DNA of 64,000 nucleotides from a virus, in IMG/VR virus record IMGVR_UViG_3300032331_002826, positions 1 through 64,000 of that record. One strand, given 5' to 3'. Shown here piece after piece: positions 55,413 to 62,024 of this stretch. The notes under the pieces are model-generated. The model was not told the origin of the DNA, searched no databases, and saw only the letters and a list, made by a program, of their open reading frames with translations. A program made the position numbers and the translations under genes. Numbering within the stretch: the first letter of the stretch is position 1; each line of letters opens with the position of its first letter.

Positions 55413-55744
55413 TAGATTTTAGTTTTGGTATCCAATAACAATTCTAGTTTTTTCACTCGGGCGCACAATTCATACTTCTCCTCTTTTATGTAAAAGTTGT
55501 ATATGTGGCTGACATTTTCACGAAACTCAGTTTGTGAAACCGTAATGACGAAATCTGAATTTTTAAAAGCGAAAACCTCCACCATAGGTAGGTTTTTTTC
55601 AACGGCGAACTCAATTGAAGAGATGACTTTTTCCGTCAAGTCTATTTTATTAGACTCAACGTATGATTCTAACTCAGTAAAGTTAGAAGGCAATACAAAC
55701 GGTTTGTACTTTGCTTTTTTTGTCATATCAATAACAGTTGACAA
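55412..55744 (-). CDS. Hypothetical protein, 110 aa, coupled to phoH
   Basis: A 110-residue protein (MSTVIDMTKKAKYKPFVLPS). Helix-strand composition (SSIEFAVEKNLPMVEVFAFK, NFYIKEEKYELCARVKKLEL). No motif is recognised. Its stop overlaps the phoH start by 1 base, so the two are translated together. The unit begins after a terminator with a near-match to the late motif (ATATTTATT, 16 bases before ATG). Confidence 0.6.
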   Translation of the reverse strand: MSTVIDMTKKAKYKPFVLPSNFTELESYVESNKIDLTEKVISSIEFAVEKNLPMVEVFAFKNSDFVITVSQTEFRENVSHIYNFYIKEEKYELCARVKKLELLLDTKTKI

Positions 55745-55773
55745 TAAATATCTTCAACGTTGTTGATAAACAA

Positions 55774-55801
55774 ATAAAAAACGCCATCCGAAGATGACGT
55801 T
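55774..55801 (-). terminator. Intrinsic terminator with TTCG loop
   Basis: A 9-bp stem with one mismatch (55780-55788 with 55793-55801) closes a TTCG tetraloop on the minus strand and is followed by TTTTTTATTTG. Confidence 0.85.
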
Positions 55802-55829
55802 TACAGTAGATCAAAATGTATCAAACAGG

Positions 55830-56048
55830 TTAATTTTTCTTCTTTGAAGACTTCTTCACAGGGGATGTTTTAGAAGGAGCGGTTTGTTCGGAATCCTGAG
55901 TGCTCAGTTCAATGATTCGATTCTTGGCGGTAGAGTTCCAAGAATTCTTTGTTCTATCAGATGCGAACCCATATGACTTGCCACCAGCAAGTAACTGAGA
56001 CACTTCCGCTTCTGATCCTGCGTTTTTAATTTGCTCTCTTAGTCCCAT
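55830..56048 (-). CDS. Small hypothetical protein, 72 aa
   Basis: A 72-residue protein starting MGLREQIKNAGSEAEVSQLL. The first 45 residues are helical, with the segment SYGFASDRTKNSWNSTAKNR. The C-terminus is Lys/Ser-rich (SKTSPVKKSSKKKN) and probably disordered. It may bind nucleic acid, but this is only a composition-based guess. It is the last gene before the terminator at 55774. Confidence 0.6.
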   Translation of the reverse strand: MGLREQIKNAGSEAEVSQLLAGGKSYGFASDRTKNSWNSTAKNRIIELSTQDSEQTAPSKTSPVKKSSKKKN

Positions 56049-56054
56049 AATAGT

Positions 56055-56243
56055 TTACCAAATACGATGCTTTTTTTCATCCTTCTCAACAACTTCAATG
56101 GTCGAACCATCCGGCCATCGTTGAATAAGTGACTTCCAATGTTGCACTTCAGTGTTCGCTTCGACCGGAGTATCATACTCCTGATCAGAAACACGAAGTC
56201 CGCTACGGACAACTACATACTTTTTAGTTTTAGTATCAGACAT
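56055..56243 (-). CDS. Small hypothetical protein, 62 aa
   Basis: A 62-residue protein (MSDTKTKKYVVVRSGLRVSD, ending VEVVEKDEKKHRIW-type). Predominantly beta, with WKSLIQRWPDGSTIEV in the middle. No family is recognised. It lies 6 bases upstream of the 72-residue protein gene and about 50 bases downstream of a host-type promoter, so it is likely an early gene. Confidence 0.6.
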   Translation of the reverse strand: MSDTKTKKYVVVRSGLRVSDQEYDTPVEANTEVQHWKSLIQRWPDGSTIEVVEKDEKKHRIW

Positions 56244-56293
56244 AACTGTACTCTTTGTTTATTGTTGTTTACACACTTCGATCTACATTTTCA

Positions 56294-56321
56294 AGTATAT
56301 CACATCGACATATGATGTCAA
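56294..56321 (-). promoter_or_regulatory. Sigma-70-type early promoter
   Basis: Minus strand: TTGACA (56316-56321), 16-base spacer, TATACT (56294-56299), pointing toward the small genes at 56243 and 56048. Same architecture as the promoter at 62133-62160. Confidence 0.75.
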
Positions 56322-56329
56322 TGGTTTAT

Positions 56330-56656
56330 TCACCAAAATCTGTGGTTTTCTCTTATGACTTCAAATCCCGCCGTTTCAGACAAATGCCAATGTCTAACTC
56401 TATGTCCGTTCTCATCTACGGATTCAAGAGTATCTGGAACTTCAACAACACGCAAATCTGCTGTATCACCATTAGCTCGTTCCTGAAGAAATTCAATGAC
56501 TTCAATTAGCTTTTGGTTTGTGCGTTCTTCTTGATTGTAGAAACTATATGGCTCTGTTACACCAAGCATATCACATGCTTCTTTTGAAAGTTTGTATCCA
56601 CATTTACTATCTCTATTTTCTTTAGTACCTTTTGATCGATTTACTACAATTTTCAT
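56330..56656 (-). CDS. Hypothetical protein, 108 aa
   Basis: A 108-residue soluble protein starting MKIVVNRSKGTKENRDSKCG. The segments YKLSKEACDMLGVTEPYSFY and LRVVEVPDTLESVDENGHRV suggest a small mixed alpha/beta domain, and the end WHLSETAGFEVIRENHRFW is Trp/His-rich. No motif is recognised. The end of the gene lies 9 bases from the -35 box of the promoter at 56294-56321. Unknown role; small early-gene clusters often hold host-takeover proteins. Confidence 0.55.
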   Translation of the reverse strand: MKIVVNRSKGTKENRDSKCGYKLSKEACDMLGVTEPYSFYNQEERTNQKLIEVIEFLQERANGDTADLRVVEVPDTLESVDENGHRVRHWHLSETAGFEVIRENHRFW

Positions 56657-56666
56657 ATATCTATAA

Positions 56667-56942
56667 TTAGTCTGAATTCAATTGTTCTTGTACAAATTTG
56701 CAAAGATCTTTGGCTTTTTCATCTGTAATGATTACTGTGTCTGCCCAAAGATGACCATGTATAAGTATATGTTTTATCCACCTAAATCTCTCTTTCCAAT
56801 TCATAACCCTCTGATGTCCCTCACGTGCCCATATGGTTAAGTTAAATCCTTTATCCACATTGTCGTACTTGTATCTTTCAATCTCAAGGGTATGACAACT
56901 ACATTCACATTTTGTGTAATAAGATATTTCAGTGGGTTTCAT
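56667..56942 (-). CDS. Hypothetical protein, 91 aa
   Basis: A 91-residue protein (MKPTEISYYTKCECSCHTLE). The cluster C-E-C-S-C-H near residues 12-17 could bind metal. A basic/aromatic stretch (NWKERFRWIKHILIHGHLWA) follows, then an acidic helix. No family is recognised. It overlaps the upstream gene by 4 bases (ATGA-type coupling). Confidence 0.55.
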   Translation of the reverse strand: MKPTEISYYTKCECSCHTLEIERYKYDNVDKGFNLTIWAREGHQRVMNWKERFRWIKHILIHGHLWADTVIITDEKAKDLCKFVQEQLNSD

Positions 56943-57367
56943 ATGTCTGTAAATCTATAAGATCCTCCTTCTGGATGAACAACAACGCTTTCATAGTGAA
57001 AACACTGCATCATTTCATACACCGTATTGTATATTGTAACTCCTCCATTTGGAAAGCATGGGTCTCCAACTCTATGAGTTTTGTACAAGTATAGTTTGTA
57101 AAAGTCTGGGTATTTTGCGACCAACACACGTGTGCCTTTTGGAGTGATTTCGTTTACTACGTTGGTTTTGTCAACATTAATAAACACCTCAAAAATGGTT
57201 CCATTTGTACCAATGATCTTAGGTATACTTTTGTAATACCTATTTGATTCATCTGACTCAGTAATCTTCTTCGATTTCTTCTTTACTTTTTTGGCGTCGT
57301 CCGCCGGATCAATAATCTTGGCTTTGATATCATCCAGACGTTCTTTTTGTTTTTTGATTTTTTTCAT
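56939..57367 (-). CDS. Hypothetical protein, 142 aa
   Basis: The first 40 residues are Lys/Asp-rich and disordered (MKKIKKQKERLDDIKAKIID). A compact domain follows: YYKSIPKIIGTNGTIFEVFI and GVTIYNTVYEMMQCFHYESV. No recognised motif. It overlaps by 4 bases both the upstream glycosyltransferase gene and the downstream 91-residue gene, so the three are translated as a coupled set. Confidence 0.55.
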   Translation of the reverse strand: MKKIKKQKERLDDIKAKIIDPADDAKKVKKKSKKITESDESNRYYKSIPKIIGTNGTIFEVFINVDKTNVVNEITPKGTRVLVAKYPDFYKLYLYKTHRVGDPCFPNGGVTIYNTVYEMMQCFHYESVVVHPEGGSYRFTDI

Positions 57368-58683
57368 TTAACTGTTAGCTCGCACAACTTGTTATAGTCA
57401 CTGTTTATCTGATCGAGCATATTCGCAGGAATCAAATCTACACTATCTAACAATCGACGACAAGATTTTTTTGATTCATCATATTTTTTCAAATACATAG
57501 CTGATGTATAATGATAATACAAAGGTTCATAGTTTGTGTCGGGATATGCACATTTGTTTAAGAAAAACTCTCGTTGTTTTTCAACATCAACATGATTGTT
57601 TTGTATGGACAACAATGAGTATAAATACGTCATTTTATGATCCTGTTTTTCAACGTAATATCTACATAAACACAAAAGTCCTTCGTTTCTGGTGTGGTCA
57701 ATCCGATAACTATTTATCAAATATTGAATTCCGTCTTTCTTATCGTCGTAACATCTAAGTATAAGTTCACCCATGTAACAAAAAGCAACATACGCCATTT
57801 CGTTTGTGTATCCCAAAGTTGTGGGAATAGATTCATACATTATTGATAAGTTGGTATCATCTCTTATTCCCATTGTTAATTCTAAATATTTTCTGTAGTA
57901 GAAAATGCTTCTGCGTGCTATTTCTTTTATGTGATCGTCGCCAAACATCATTTTCATATTGGCAAATTTGTGGTCCGATGATCGGTAGTTTTCGAGAAAG
58001 TCATAATAAGACTTTGCAAGATACCAAACATAATAAGCATCATAGGAAAAGTCAGGGTCGTTTCTATCTTTGATAGGAGTTAGAATCAATTGATGTTCAA
58101 GTTCTTTAGCGTCCACATAGAACTTCAAAGGATTAGTAGAACTATGACTTCCTTCTACCATGATGATTCTTAGATTTTTTGACAGATATCCAAGTTTCCA
58201 CTTCTCTCTAGATTTACGTCGAATCAATTCATGTGCTCTGCTTGGAACAAACTCCCAGTCAATTTTAGCATTCAAAATCCAAGGTCTATATACAGATGTG
58301 TCACCAAAACTCGTTTTTGAATGAACATACCATTCATCACAATTAAACAGTTGGTCCCAATCAAAATCGTCGTCCACTTCAAGTCGTTCATCAGCATCAA
58401 CTCGGAGAATATAATCACATCCATGATCCGATTTCAAACACGTTTGAGTTGCATCGTTTCTATTGTGACCATGGCTAACCCACGGAGTATAATACAGAAA
58501 CCCAGGAATGTTCTTCTCTTTGAAAAAACTAGTAATCAACTGTTGAGTTCCATCTGTAGATCCGTTGTCTTGAATAACCCAATAGTCAATGTATTTGTAC
58601 ACGGTTTCAAGCATAGGAATAATGACTTTGGCTTCATTCTTCACCATGATGTTAAATACGATTTTGATTTTATTTTTGGGCAT
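57364..58683 (-). CDS. Glycosyltransferase family 2-type protein
   Basis: ATG 58683 (MPKNKIKIVFNIMVKNEA) is preferred over the upstream in-frame start at 58725, which lies inside the terminator hairpin; this gives 439 residues. The N-terminal GT2 fold shows VKNEAKVIIPMLETVYKYID, QDNGSTDGTQQLI and CDYILRVDADERLEVDDDFD (D-x-D metal/UDP-sugar site). The C-terminal half is helical and TPR-like. Similar to glycosyltransferases of the WaaE/KdtX type that extend lipopolysaccharide cores. Surface glycan modification is inferred, in line with the other sugar genes here. Confidence 0.8.
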   Translation of the reverse strand: MPKNKIKIVFNIMVKNEAKVIIPMLETVYKYIDYWVIQDNGSTDGTQQLITSFFKEKNIPGFLYYTPWVSHGHNRNDATQTCLKSDHGCDYILRVDADERLEVDDDFDWDQLFNCDEWYVHSKTSFGDTSVYRPWILNAKIDWEFVPSRAHELIRRKSREKWKLGYLSKNLRIIMVEGSHSSTNPLKFYVDAKELEHQLILTPIKDRNDPDFSYDAYYVWYLAKSYYDFLENYRSSDHKFANMKMMFGDDHIKEIARRSIFYYRKYLELTMGIRDDTNLSIMYESIPTTLGYTNEMAYVAFCYMGELILRCYDDKKDGIQYLINSYRIDHTRNEGLLCLCRYYVEKQDHKMTYLYSLLSIQNNHVDVEKQREFFLNKCAYPDTNYEPLYYHYTSAMYLKKYDESKKSCRRLLDSVDLIPANMLDQINSDYNKLCELTVK

Positions 58684-58715
58684 AACGATGTTACAGTTAA
58701 CTATATCAGCGCAAA

Positions 58716-58743
58716 GAAAAACCACAAACTTTCATTTGTGGTT
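58716..58743 (-). terminator. Intrinsic terminator before glycosyltransferase gene
   Basis: The stem AACCACAAA / TTTGTGGTT (58735-58743 with 58720-58728) is followed on the minus strand by TTTTCTTTG. It ends the transcript that carries the structured segment 58746-58905. Confidence 0.85.
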
Positions 58744-58745
58744 TA

Positions 58746-58905
58746 ACTTACAGACTACTCCTCACTTCTATTCTGAGGGGAAGTTAACCCCAAGTCTACC
58801 TCACGGCGTAGACCGCCTTACTCAAGTTTCGAAACAATTCAAGTTTCTACTTTTATGTCGAGTGCGCCCATGTATCCATACTAAGGGCAATTTATTGAGT
58901 CATCG
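58746..58905 (-). other. Structured non-coding segment (three hairpins) ahead of a terminator
   Basis: No ORF. On the minus strand there are stacked hairpins: GTCTAC/GTAGAC (58808-58813 with 58794-58799), GGGG/CCCC (58788-58791 with 58777-58780) and CCTCA/TGAGG (58774-58778 with 58760-58764). A direct repeat GAAACTTGA lies upstream of them. The segment leads directly into the terminator at 58716. It could be a 3'-processed or free-standing small RNA; no family is recognised. Confidence 0.45.
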
Positions 58906-58909
58906 TCTG

Positions 58910-59116
58910 TCAAACATCTTCTTCTTCAACTGGATTTTTGATGGTTGGAGAAATTGCTTCAGCTTCTTCTACAACTGCTTTAATCTCATTCTCCAAATCT
59001 TTTATCTTCTCTTTATATCCAGCGGAGATATCCTTAAAATCTTTCTTAGTGAAGATCAACTTTTCAGTAAGTTCGTAAACTTTCTTTTCTGCTTCTGATT
59101 TAGATATTGTAACCAT
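58910..59116 (-). CDS. Small coiled-coil protein, 68 aa
   Basis: A 68-residue charged protein (MVTISKSEAEKKVYELTEKL) with an almost continuous helix (KEKIKDLENEIKAVVEEAEA) and an acidic end (NPVEEEDV). Coiled coil likely. No family is recognised. It follows the tmRNA in the direction of transcription and precedes the structured non-coding segment. Confidence 0.6.
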   Translation of the reverse strand: MVTISKSEAEKKVYELTEKLIFTKKDFKDISAGYKEKIKDLENEIKAVVEEAEAISPTIKNPVEEEDV

Positions 59117-59180
59117 TTTAATGTATAACCTTTCTATGTAATAACTATTGGTATGTGTAACTAAACTGTCGGAAAAAAAT

Positions 59181-59571
59181 TGGTGGACGTGGCGGGATTC
59201 GAACCCGCGTCTTCAAAAATATATTCTACATCAGACTACACGCTTATGAATTTTTTGACCGCACAACAACCATAATCTAAAATCCCAAACTTATGATTGT
59301 TTATGTTTGTAAGTTTCAACAACATATCCAAACTATATGTCATCAAGCCTGATAGAGTACACCCAACACAATTATCAGACATCGTTGTATTGGATGTGCA
59401 GCAACTTAAGCTGCGAGTAGTGCAACGTCTTCTCTCTTAGAAGTGAAGTCGTAGCTGATTACTTTGCTTTTCTTAGCATTTATTTTTTGAACAGATGATT
59501 AAAGAGGCCGACCGTTCATCCTCTGCGTGCCTAACATGAACTAATCTTTGAATCGAGACCAGTACACGCCC
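59181..59571 (-). ncRNA. ssrA: tmRNA (ssrA), one-piece, 391 nt
   Basis: The 5' end GGGCGTG (59565-59571) pairs with CACGTCC (59185-59191), followed by A and an encoded CCA. The pair G3-U70 is the alanine identity signal expected in tmRNA. The 5' part reads GTACTGGTCTCGA, like the usual CTGG-TTCGA start, and the 3' part has a full T arm (GCGGG TTCGAAT CCCGC). A tag reading frame of 23 codons runs from about 59477 to 59409, begins AKKSKV, ends ALLAA and is followed by TAA at 59406-59408. The LAA end is a protease-targeting signal. It rescues stalled ribosomes. The exact resume codon (GCT) is inferred. Confidence 0.93.
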
Positions 59572-59597
59572 AAATTTTGAAAGAACAACTATAAGTA

Positions 59598-60227
59598 TCA
59601 GATCGATTTAGGATCGTATCCGAATTTCATAAATGCATCATGATAGAAATGAGCAACAATGTCAATCTCTTTTTGAGTATAATAACTCTGCCAATCACTT
59701 AACGTTGGATTGTTTTTATTCCTTCTCAGAATAAACTCGGGTCCAGAACCTCCACTTTCAGTGTAACTATTTTGAACAAGTTGATTTTGAATTATAGATT
59801 GAACATTCGGATCTTTTAAATCCACAAAAGGAATTTTGGCAAGATCTTCCATATAATTTTCAATCCTAACATAGATGTCTGGTTGTTTTTTGTATGTTAG
59901 AATTGGAGAAAATTCACCCATTCCTGTCATACCTGATACCCATTCTGGAAAAGTCTGACGTATGATGATATTATTGTTTTCATCGATGTCAAAATTCCTC
60001 CAATGCCAAACAGATAAAACGTGTGAATATGGATTACGTACATTACATATCACCAAATAATCGTCACACCCCGCCGGTATTCCTATCTCATGAGTTCCTT
60101 GCTCTTTGATGTGACATTGACTTGCAGCGTTGTAAAAATCGTAGTATTCCAAAATGTAAGACATCGATCTACTGGCTGTACGAGGCGGCAACCACCACAC
60201 CGCTTTATGTTTATGATTTACAAGCAT
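59598..60227 (-). CDS. Sulfotransferase-like protein, 209 aa
   Basis: A 209-residue protein with VWWLPPRTASRSMSYIL (5'-phosphosulfate loop position) and YLVICNVRNPYSHVLSVWHW (3'-phosphate loop, R-N-P-x-x-x-x-x-S-x-W) as in PAPS-dependent sulfotransferases. The C-terminus AHFYHDAFMKFGYDPKSI is also typical (Y...D...FGY). The likely activity is transfer of sulfate from PAPS to a glycan or other acceptor. It lies just upstream of the tmRNA and belongs with the sugar-modification genes of this end of the window. Confidence 0.75.
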   Translation of the reverse strand: MLVNHKHKAVWWLPPRTASRSMSYILEYYDFYNAASQCHIKEQGTHEIGIPAGCDDYLVICNVRNPYSHVLSVWHWRNFDIDENNNIIIRQTFPEWVSGMTGMGEFSPILTYKKQPDIYVRIENYMEDLAKIPFVDLKDPNVQSIIQNQLVQNSYTESGGSGPEFILRRNKNNPTLSDWQSYYTQKEIDIVAHFYHDAFMKFGYDPKSI

Positions 60228-60308
60228 ATTATGTATCCTATATCGAATACATATGTTTATGTTGAGTAATATTCAGAAAGAAATGTCTGAATTAATATCT
60301 AACAAATT

Positions 60309-60382
60309 TGGAGCGGGTAGTGGGAATCGAACCCACACATCAACCTTGGCAAGGTCGAAGGCTACCACTACATCATACCCGC
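60309..60382 (-). tRNA. tRNA-Gly (GCC)
   Basis: The acceptor GCGGGTA pairs with TACCCGC; U73 as usual for glycine; CCA encoded. The D loop has GG and the T loop is TTCGATT. The anticodon loop reads CTTGCCA, with a 5-bp stem. Canonical. Confidence 0.95.
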
Positions 60383-60394
60383 ATTATTAAAATT

Positions 60395-60470
<76 letters not shown>

Positions 60471-60503
60471 ATTTAATATCACCAATACATAGTGATAAAA
60501 AAT

Positions 60504-60599
60504 TGAAAAAAACACAAACCGTGCTATTATACGCTAAAAAGCAATGCGGCACATGCGCCCAAACCCTTACGGAATCCTCCTATCGGGTGTTTGTGTTTT
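60504..60599 (-). ncRNA. Candidate small RNA closed by an 11-bp terminal stem
   Basis: The minus strand has AAAACACAAAC (60589-60599) pairing perfectly with GTTTGTGTTTT (60509-60519), followed by T-run. Inside are a hairpin ACCC/GGGT with a GATA/GTAA internal loop and GGA/TCC tip, and a second hairpin around GGCGCATGTGCC. End-to-end pairing with a 3' U-tract is typical of an independent small RNA. No known family is recognised. Confidence 0.5.
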
Positions 60600-60604
60600 C
60601 AATT

Positions 60605-60745
60605 GGATGACCGTGACTTGCGAATATATGGGGATTTCACGAAAAACGTTCCTAGTATTGAACAGGACATGATCCACTGTTCACCAGTCTATCCCACCAA
60701 CTTCAGTCTCTTATACCCTCCCACGGGTATCGTGCATTAATTCTA
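60605..60745 (-). other. Structured intergenic segment downstream of cupin gene
   Basis: Minus-strand hairpins: ATACCC/GGGTAT with a GTGGGA loop (about 60707-60728), GAACAG/CTGTTC (about 60659-60682) and CGTGA/TCACG (about 60611-60640). No ORF of convincing size. Together with 60504-60599 it makes about 240 bases of structured non-coding sequence between the cupin gene and tRNA-Ala. It may be part of one longer RNA; unassigned. Confidence 0.4.
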
Positions 60746-60764
60746 TACACCAACGATCAAATTT

Positions 60765-61121
60765 TTAATCTCCTTTTTGGAGTCGAATACTATCTTCATC
60801 AAAATGTTGTGTACTGAATTCAAACAACTCAGTGTCTTCAATTGCATACATTTGATGTTTCAGTCCAATTGGAATATGAAAATGGTCACCCTTGTTTAAT
60901 GCAACAGATGTAGACTTATTAATATCATCGTGCCAACCATAATACAATATAATCTTTCCACTTTGGACATAAAATGTTTCATCCTTAATTTTGTGATAGT
61001 GCCAACTACACTTTCGATCCTTCACAAGATAAAGAATCTTGCCACAATACTTTTCATTGTTGACAATCCACTTTTCAAATCCCCATCCCTTCGGTACAAT
61101 ATGTAATCTTTGGTAATCCAT
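60765..61121 (-). CDS. Cupin-fold sugar-related protein, 118 aa
   Basis: A 118-residue single-domain cupin: CSWHYHKIKDETFYVQSGKI (motif 1 with H-x-H and E) and GDHFHIPIGLKHQMYAIEDT (motif 2 with G, P and H). This type occurs in sugar isomerases and epimerases (mannose-6-phosphate isomerase type II, lyxose isomerase-like) and in polysaccharide operons. Metal-dependent sugar isomerisation or sugar binding is inferred. It lies next to the RNase P RNA, 8 bases from its 3' end, probably co-transcribed with it. Confidence 0.75.
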   Translation of the reverse strand: MDYQRLHIVPKGWGFEKWIVNNEKYCGKILYLVKDRKCSWHYHKIKDETFYVQSGKIILYYGWHDDINKSTSVALNKGDHFHIPIGLKHQMYAIEDTELFEFSTQHFDEDSIRLQKGD

Positions 61122-61129
61122 AAATTAAT

Positions 61130-61415
61130 TTGACACAGCCGTAGCCGATGTTCTGTTCTATTCCTACATTTATCTCAATATCTCTATTGGTCATCCATTA
61201 AAGATGACTGCTCCAACCTTGTCCTGATAACGTGCAGCACTACACTCGGACACTTTAGGATTACTGCTAATTTGTGGTGTTAACGAGGGGGACTATCACA
61301 ATGAAGTGGTCTTAGCCGATTTGGACTCGGTTTACAATGCCCTCTCCCAATCATCTGCTGTGCAGCATCGAACTTCCTCTAGGATATTATCCCAGCGTAG
61401 GATCGCTTATGTCAA
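61130..61415 (-). ncRNA. rnpB: RNase P RNA (rnpB-like), compact, about 286 nt
   Basis: The ends pair as P1 (TTGACA 61410-61415 with TGTCAA 61130-61135). The 5' conserved region reads TAGAGGAAGTTCGATGCTG, then CACAGCAGATG, matching the bacterial pattern GAGGAAAGTCC...CACAGGGCAGAGTG. The 3' conserved region reads ACAGAACATCGGCTAC, matching ACAGAAnCCGGCTTA. The two pair to form P4 (GTTCGATG with CATCGGC, with a bulged U as expected). GAGATAAATG matches TAGATGAATG, and GGACAAGG matches GGAGCAAGG. The size is below the usual 350-400, so some peripheral helices are missing. A catalytic RNA for tRNA 5' processing is inferred; the protein subunit would come from the host. Confidence 0.8.
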
Positions 61416-61438
61416 AATTTCAGTCAGTGTTTGATAAA

Positions 61439-61657
61439 CTATTGCTTTGCAAACAAATGCAGATTCTCTGCTTTCAACGTATCCATTTGTTTTTCTATGA
61501 CTTTGCGTTTTGTAACGTCATTTGTTTTCTCCCATTTTACCACAAGCGAACTGTATTGCTTGCGATACTTTTCAATGGTGAGTTTTTTGGTTACGTTGTC
61601 TGCGCCAAATGCATTCAATGCAAGTGTCAATACGATTGTTGCTAGAATTGTTTTCAT
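61439..61657 (-). CDS. Small exported protein with signal peptide, 72 aa
   Basis: ATG 61657 (MKTILATIVLTLALNAFGAD) is chosen over the upstream in-frame codon at 61714, which lies in the tRNA-Pro region. Residues 1-19 form a classical Sec signal peptide (K, hydrophobic core, A-x-G-A cut before D20). The mature part is a short basic helix (KKLTIEKYRKQYSSLVVKWE, then KRKVIEKQMDTLKAENL), probably a coiled coil. A periplasmic role, for example in envelope modification or superinfection exclusion, is inferred. It sits between tRNA-Pro and RNase P RNA. Confidence 0.65.
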   Translation of the reverse strand: MKTILATIVLTLALNAFGADNVTKKLTIEKYRKQYSSLVVKWEKTNDVTKRKVIEKQMDTLKAENLHLFAKQ

Positions 61658-61684
61658 ATGTTCAACAATACATATTGATGAAAG

Positions 61685-61760
61685 TGGTCGGAGTGGAGAA
61701 TTTCGCAATCTCAACCTCCTGTCTCCAAAACAGGCCGTCTACTTTTGACATTACACTCCG
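61685..61760 (-). tRNA. tRNA-Pro (UGG), divergent copy with A18/G55
   Basis: The acceptor CGGAGTG/CACTCCG, C1-G72 and A73 are proline hallmarks and are identical to the canonical tRNA-Pro at 62816-62893; CCA encoded. The anticodon loop is TTTGGAG: UGG anticodon but A37 instead of G37. The D loop AAAAGTA lacks GG (A18 G19), and the T loop is TGCGAAA (G55). The T stem has one T-T mismatch. It may be a functional variant or a decaying copy. Confidence 0.75.
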
Positions 61761-61768
61761 ATAAAAAT

Positions 61769-61842
61769 TGGCAGGGGATAAGGGAATCGAACCCCTACAA
61801 AGGGCTTCAAAGGCCCCCGCACTACCATTATGCAAATCCCCA
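61769..61842 (-). tRNA. tRNA-Gln (UUG)
   Basis: Acceptor TGGGGAT/ATCCCCT with G73 and CCA. U1 faces U72, an open first pair, where glutamine tRNAs normally have the weak U1-A72. The anticodon loop is CTTTGAA. D loop GG and T loop TTCGATT are canonical. Confidence 0.92.
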
Positions 61843-61851
61843 GTTCTAAAT

Positions 61852-61942
61852 TGGCGGTGAGGGAGGGATTCGAACCCTCGGTGGTTTTTTAGTCCACAAC
61901 AGTTTAGCAAACTGTCTCTTTAGACCACTCAGACACCTCACC
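61852..61942 (-). tRNA. tRNA-Ser (GCU)
   Basis: Acceptor GGTGAGG/CCTCACC, G73, CCA, 91 nt with a long variable arm (GGTGGTTT-type hairpin). The anticodon loop is TTGCTAA with a perfect ACAGT/ACTGT stem. T loop TTCGAAT. Confidence 0.95.
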
Positions 61943-61979
61943 GTAAAATATTTGACATCTCCGATTTCTTCAAGGGACG

Positions 61980-62007
61980 ATTTTATCAGTCCTCGGCTCT
62001 AAGTCAA
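61980..62007 (-). promoter_or_regulatory. Sigma-70-type promoter for the tRNA-Ser(GCU) unit
   Basis: Minus strand: TTGACT (62002-62007), 16-base spacer, TAAAAT (61980-61985), about 40 bases before the mature tRNA 5' end. Confidence 0.65.
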
Positions 62008-62024
62008 GTAGAGTTGTATTAAAT

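Noticed and set aside
57619-57626. TATAAATA inside the family 2 glycosyltransferase gene
   Set aside because: It lies inside a coding region with no downstream start in range; taken as a chance occurrence in AT-rich DNA.
60541-60600. Resemblance of GGATTCCGTAAGG...GCGCATGTGCC to SRP (4.5S) RNA
   Set aside because: The obligatory SRP motif (AGGTC...GGAAGCAGC around a GGAA loop) is absent and the fold is branched, not a single hairpin.
61685-61760. Plus-strand reading as tRNA-Trp (anticodon loop CTCCAAA)
   Set aside because: The plus strand lacks a T arm and encoded CCA, while the minus strand has C1-G72, A73 and CCA, the proline set.
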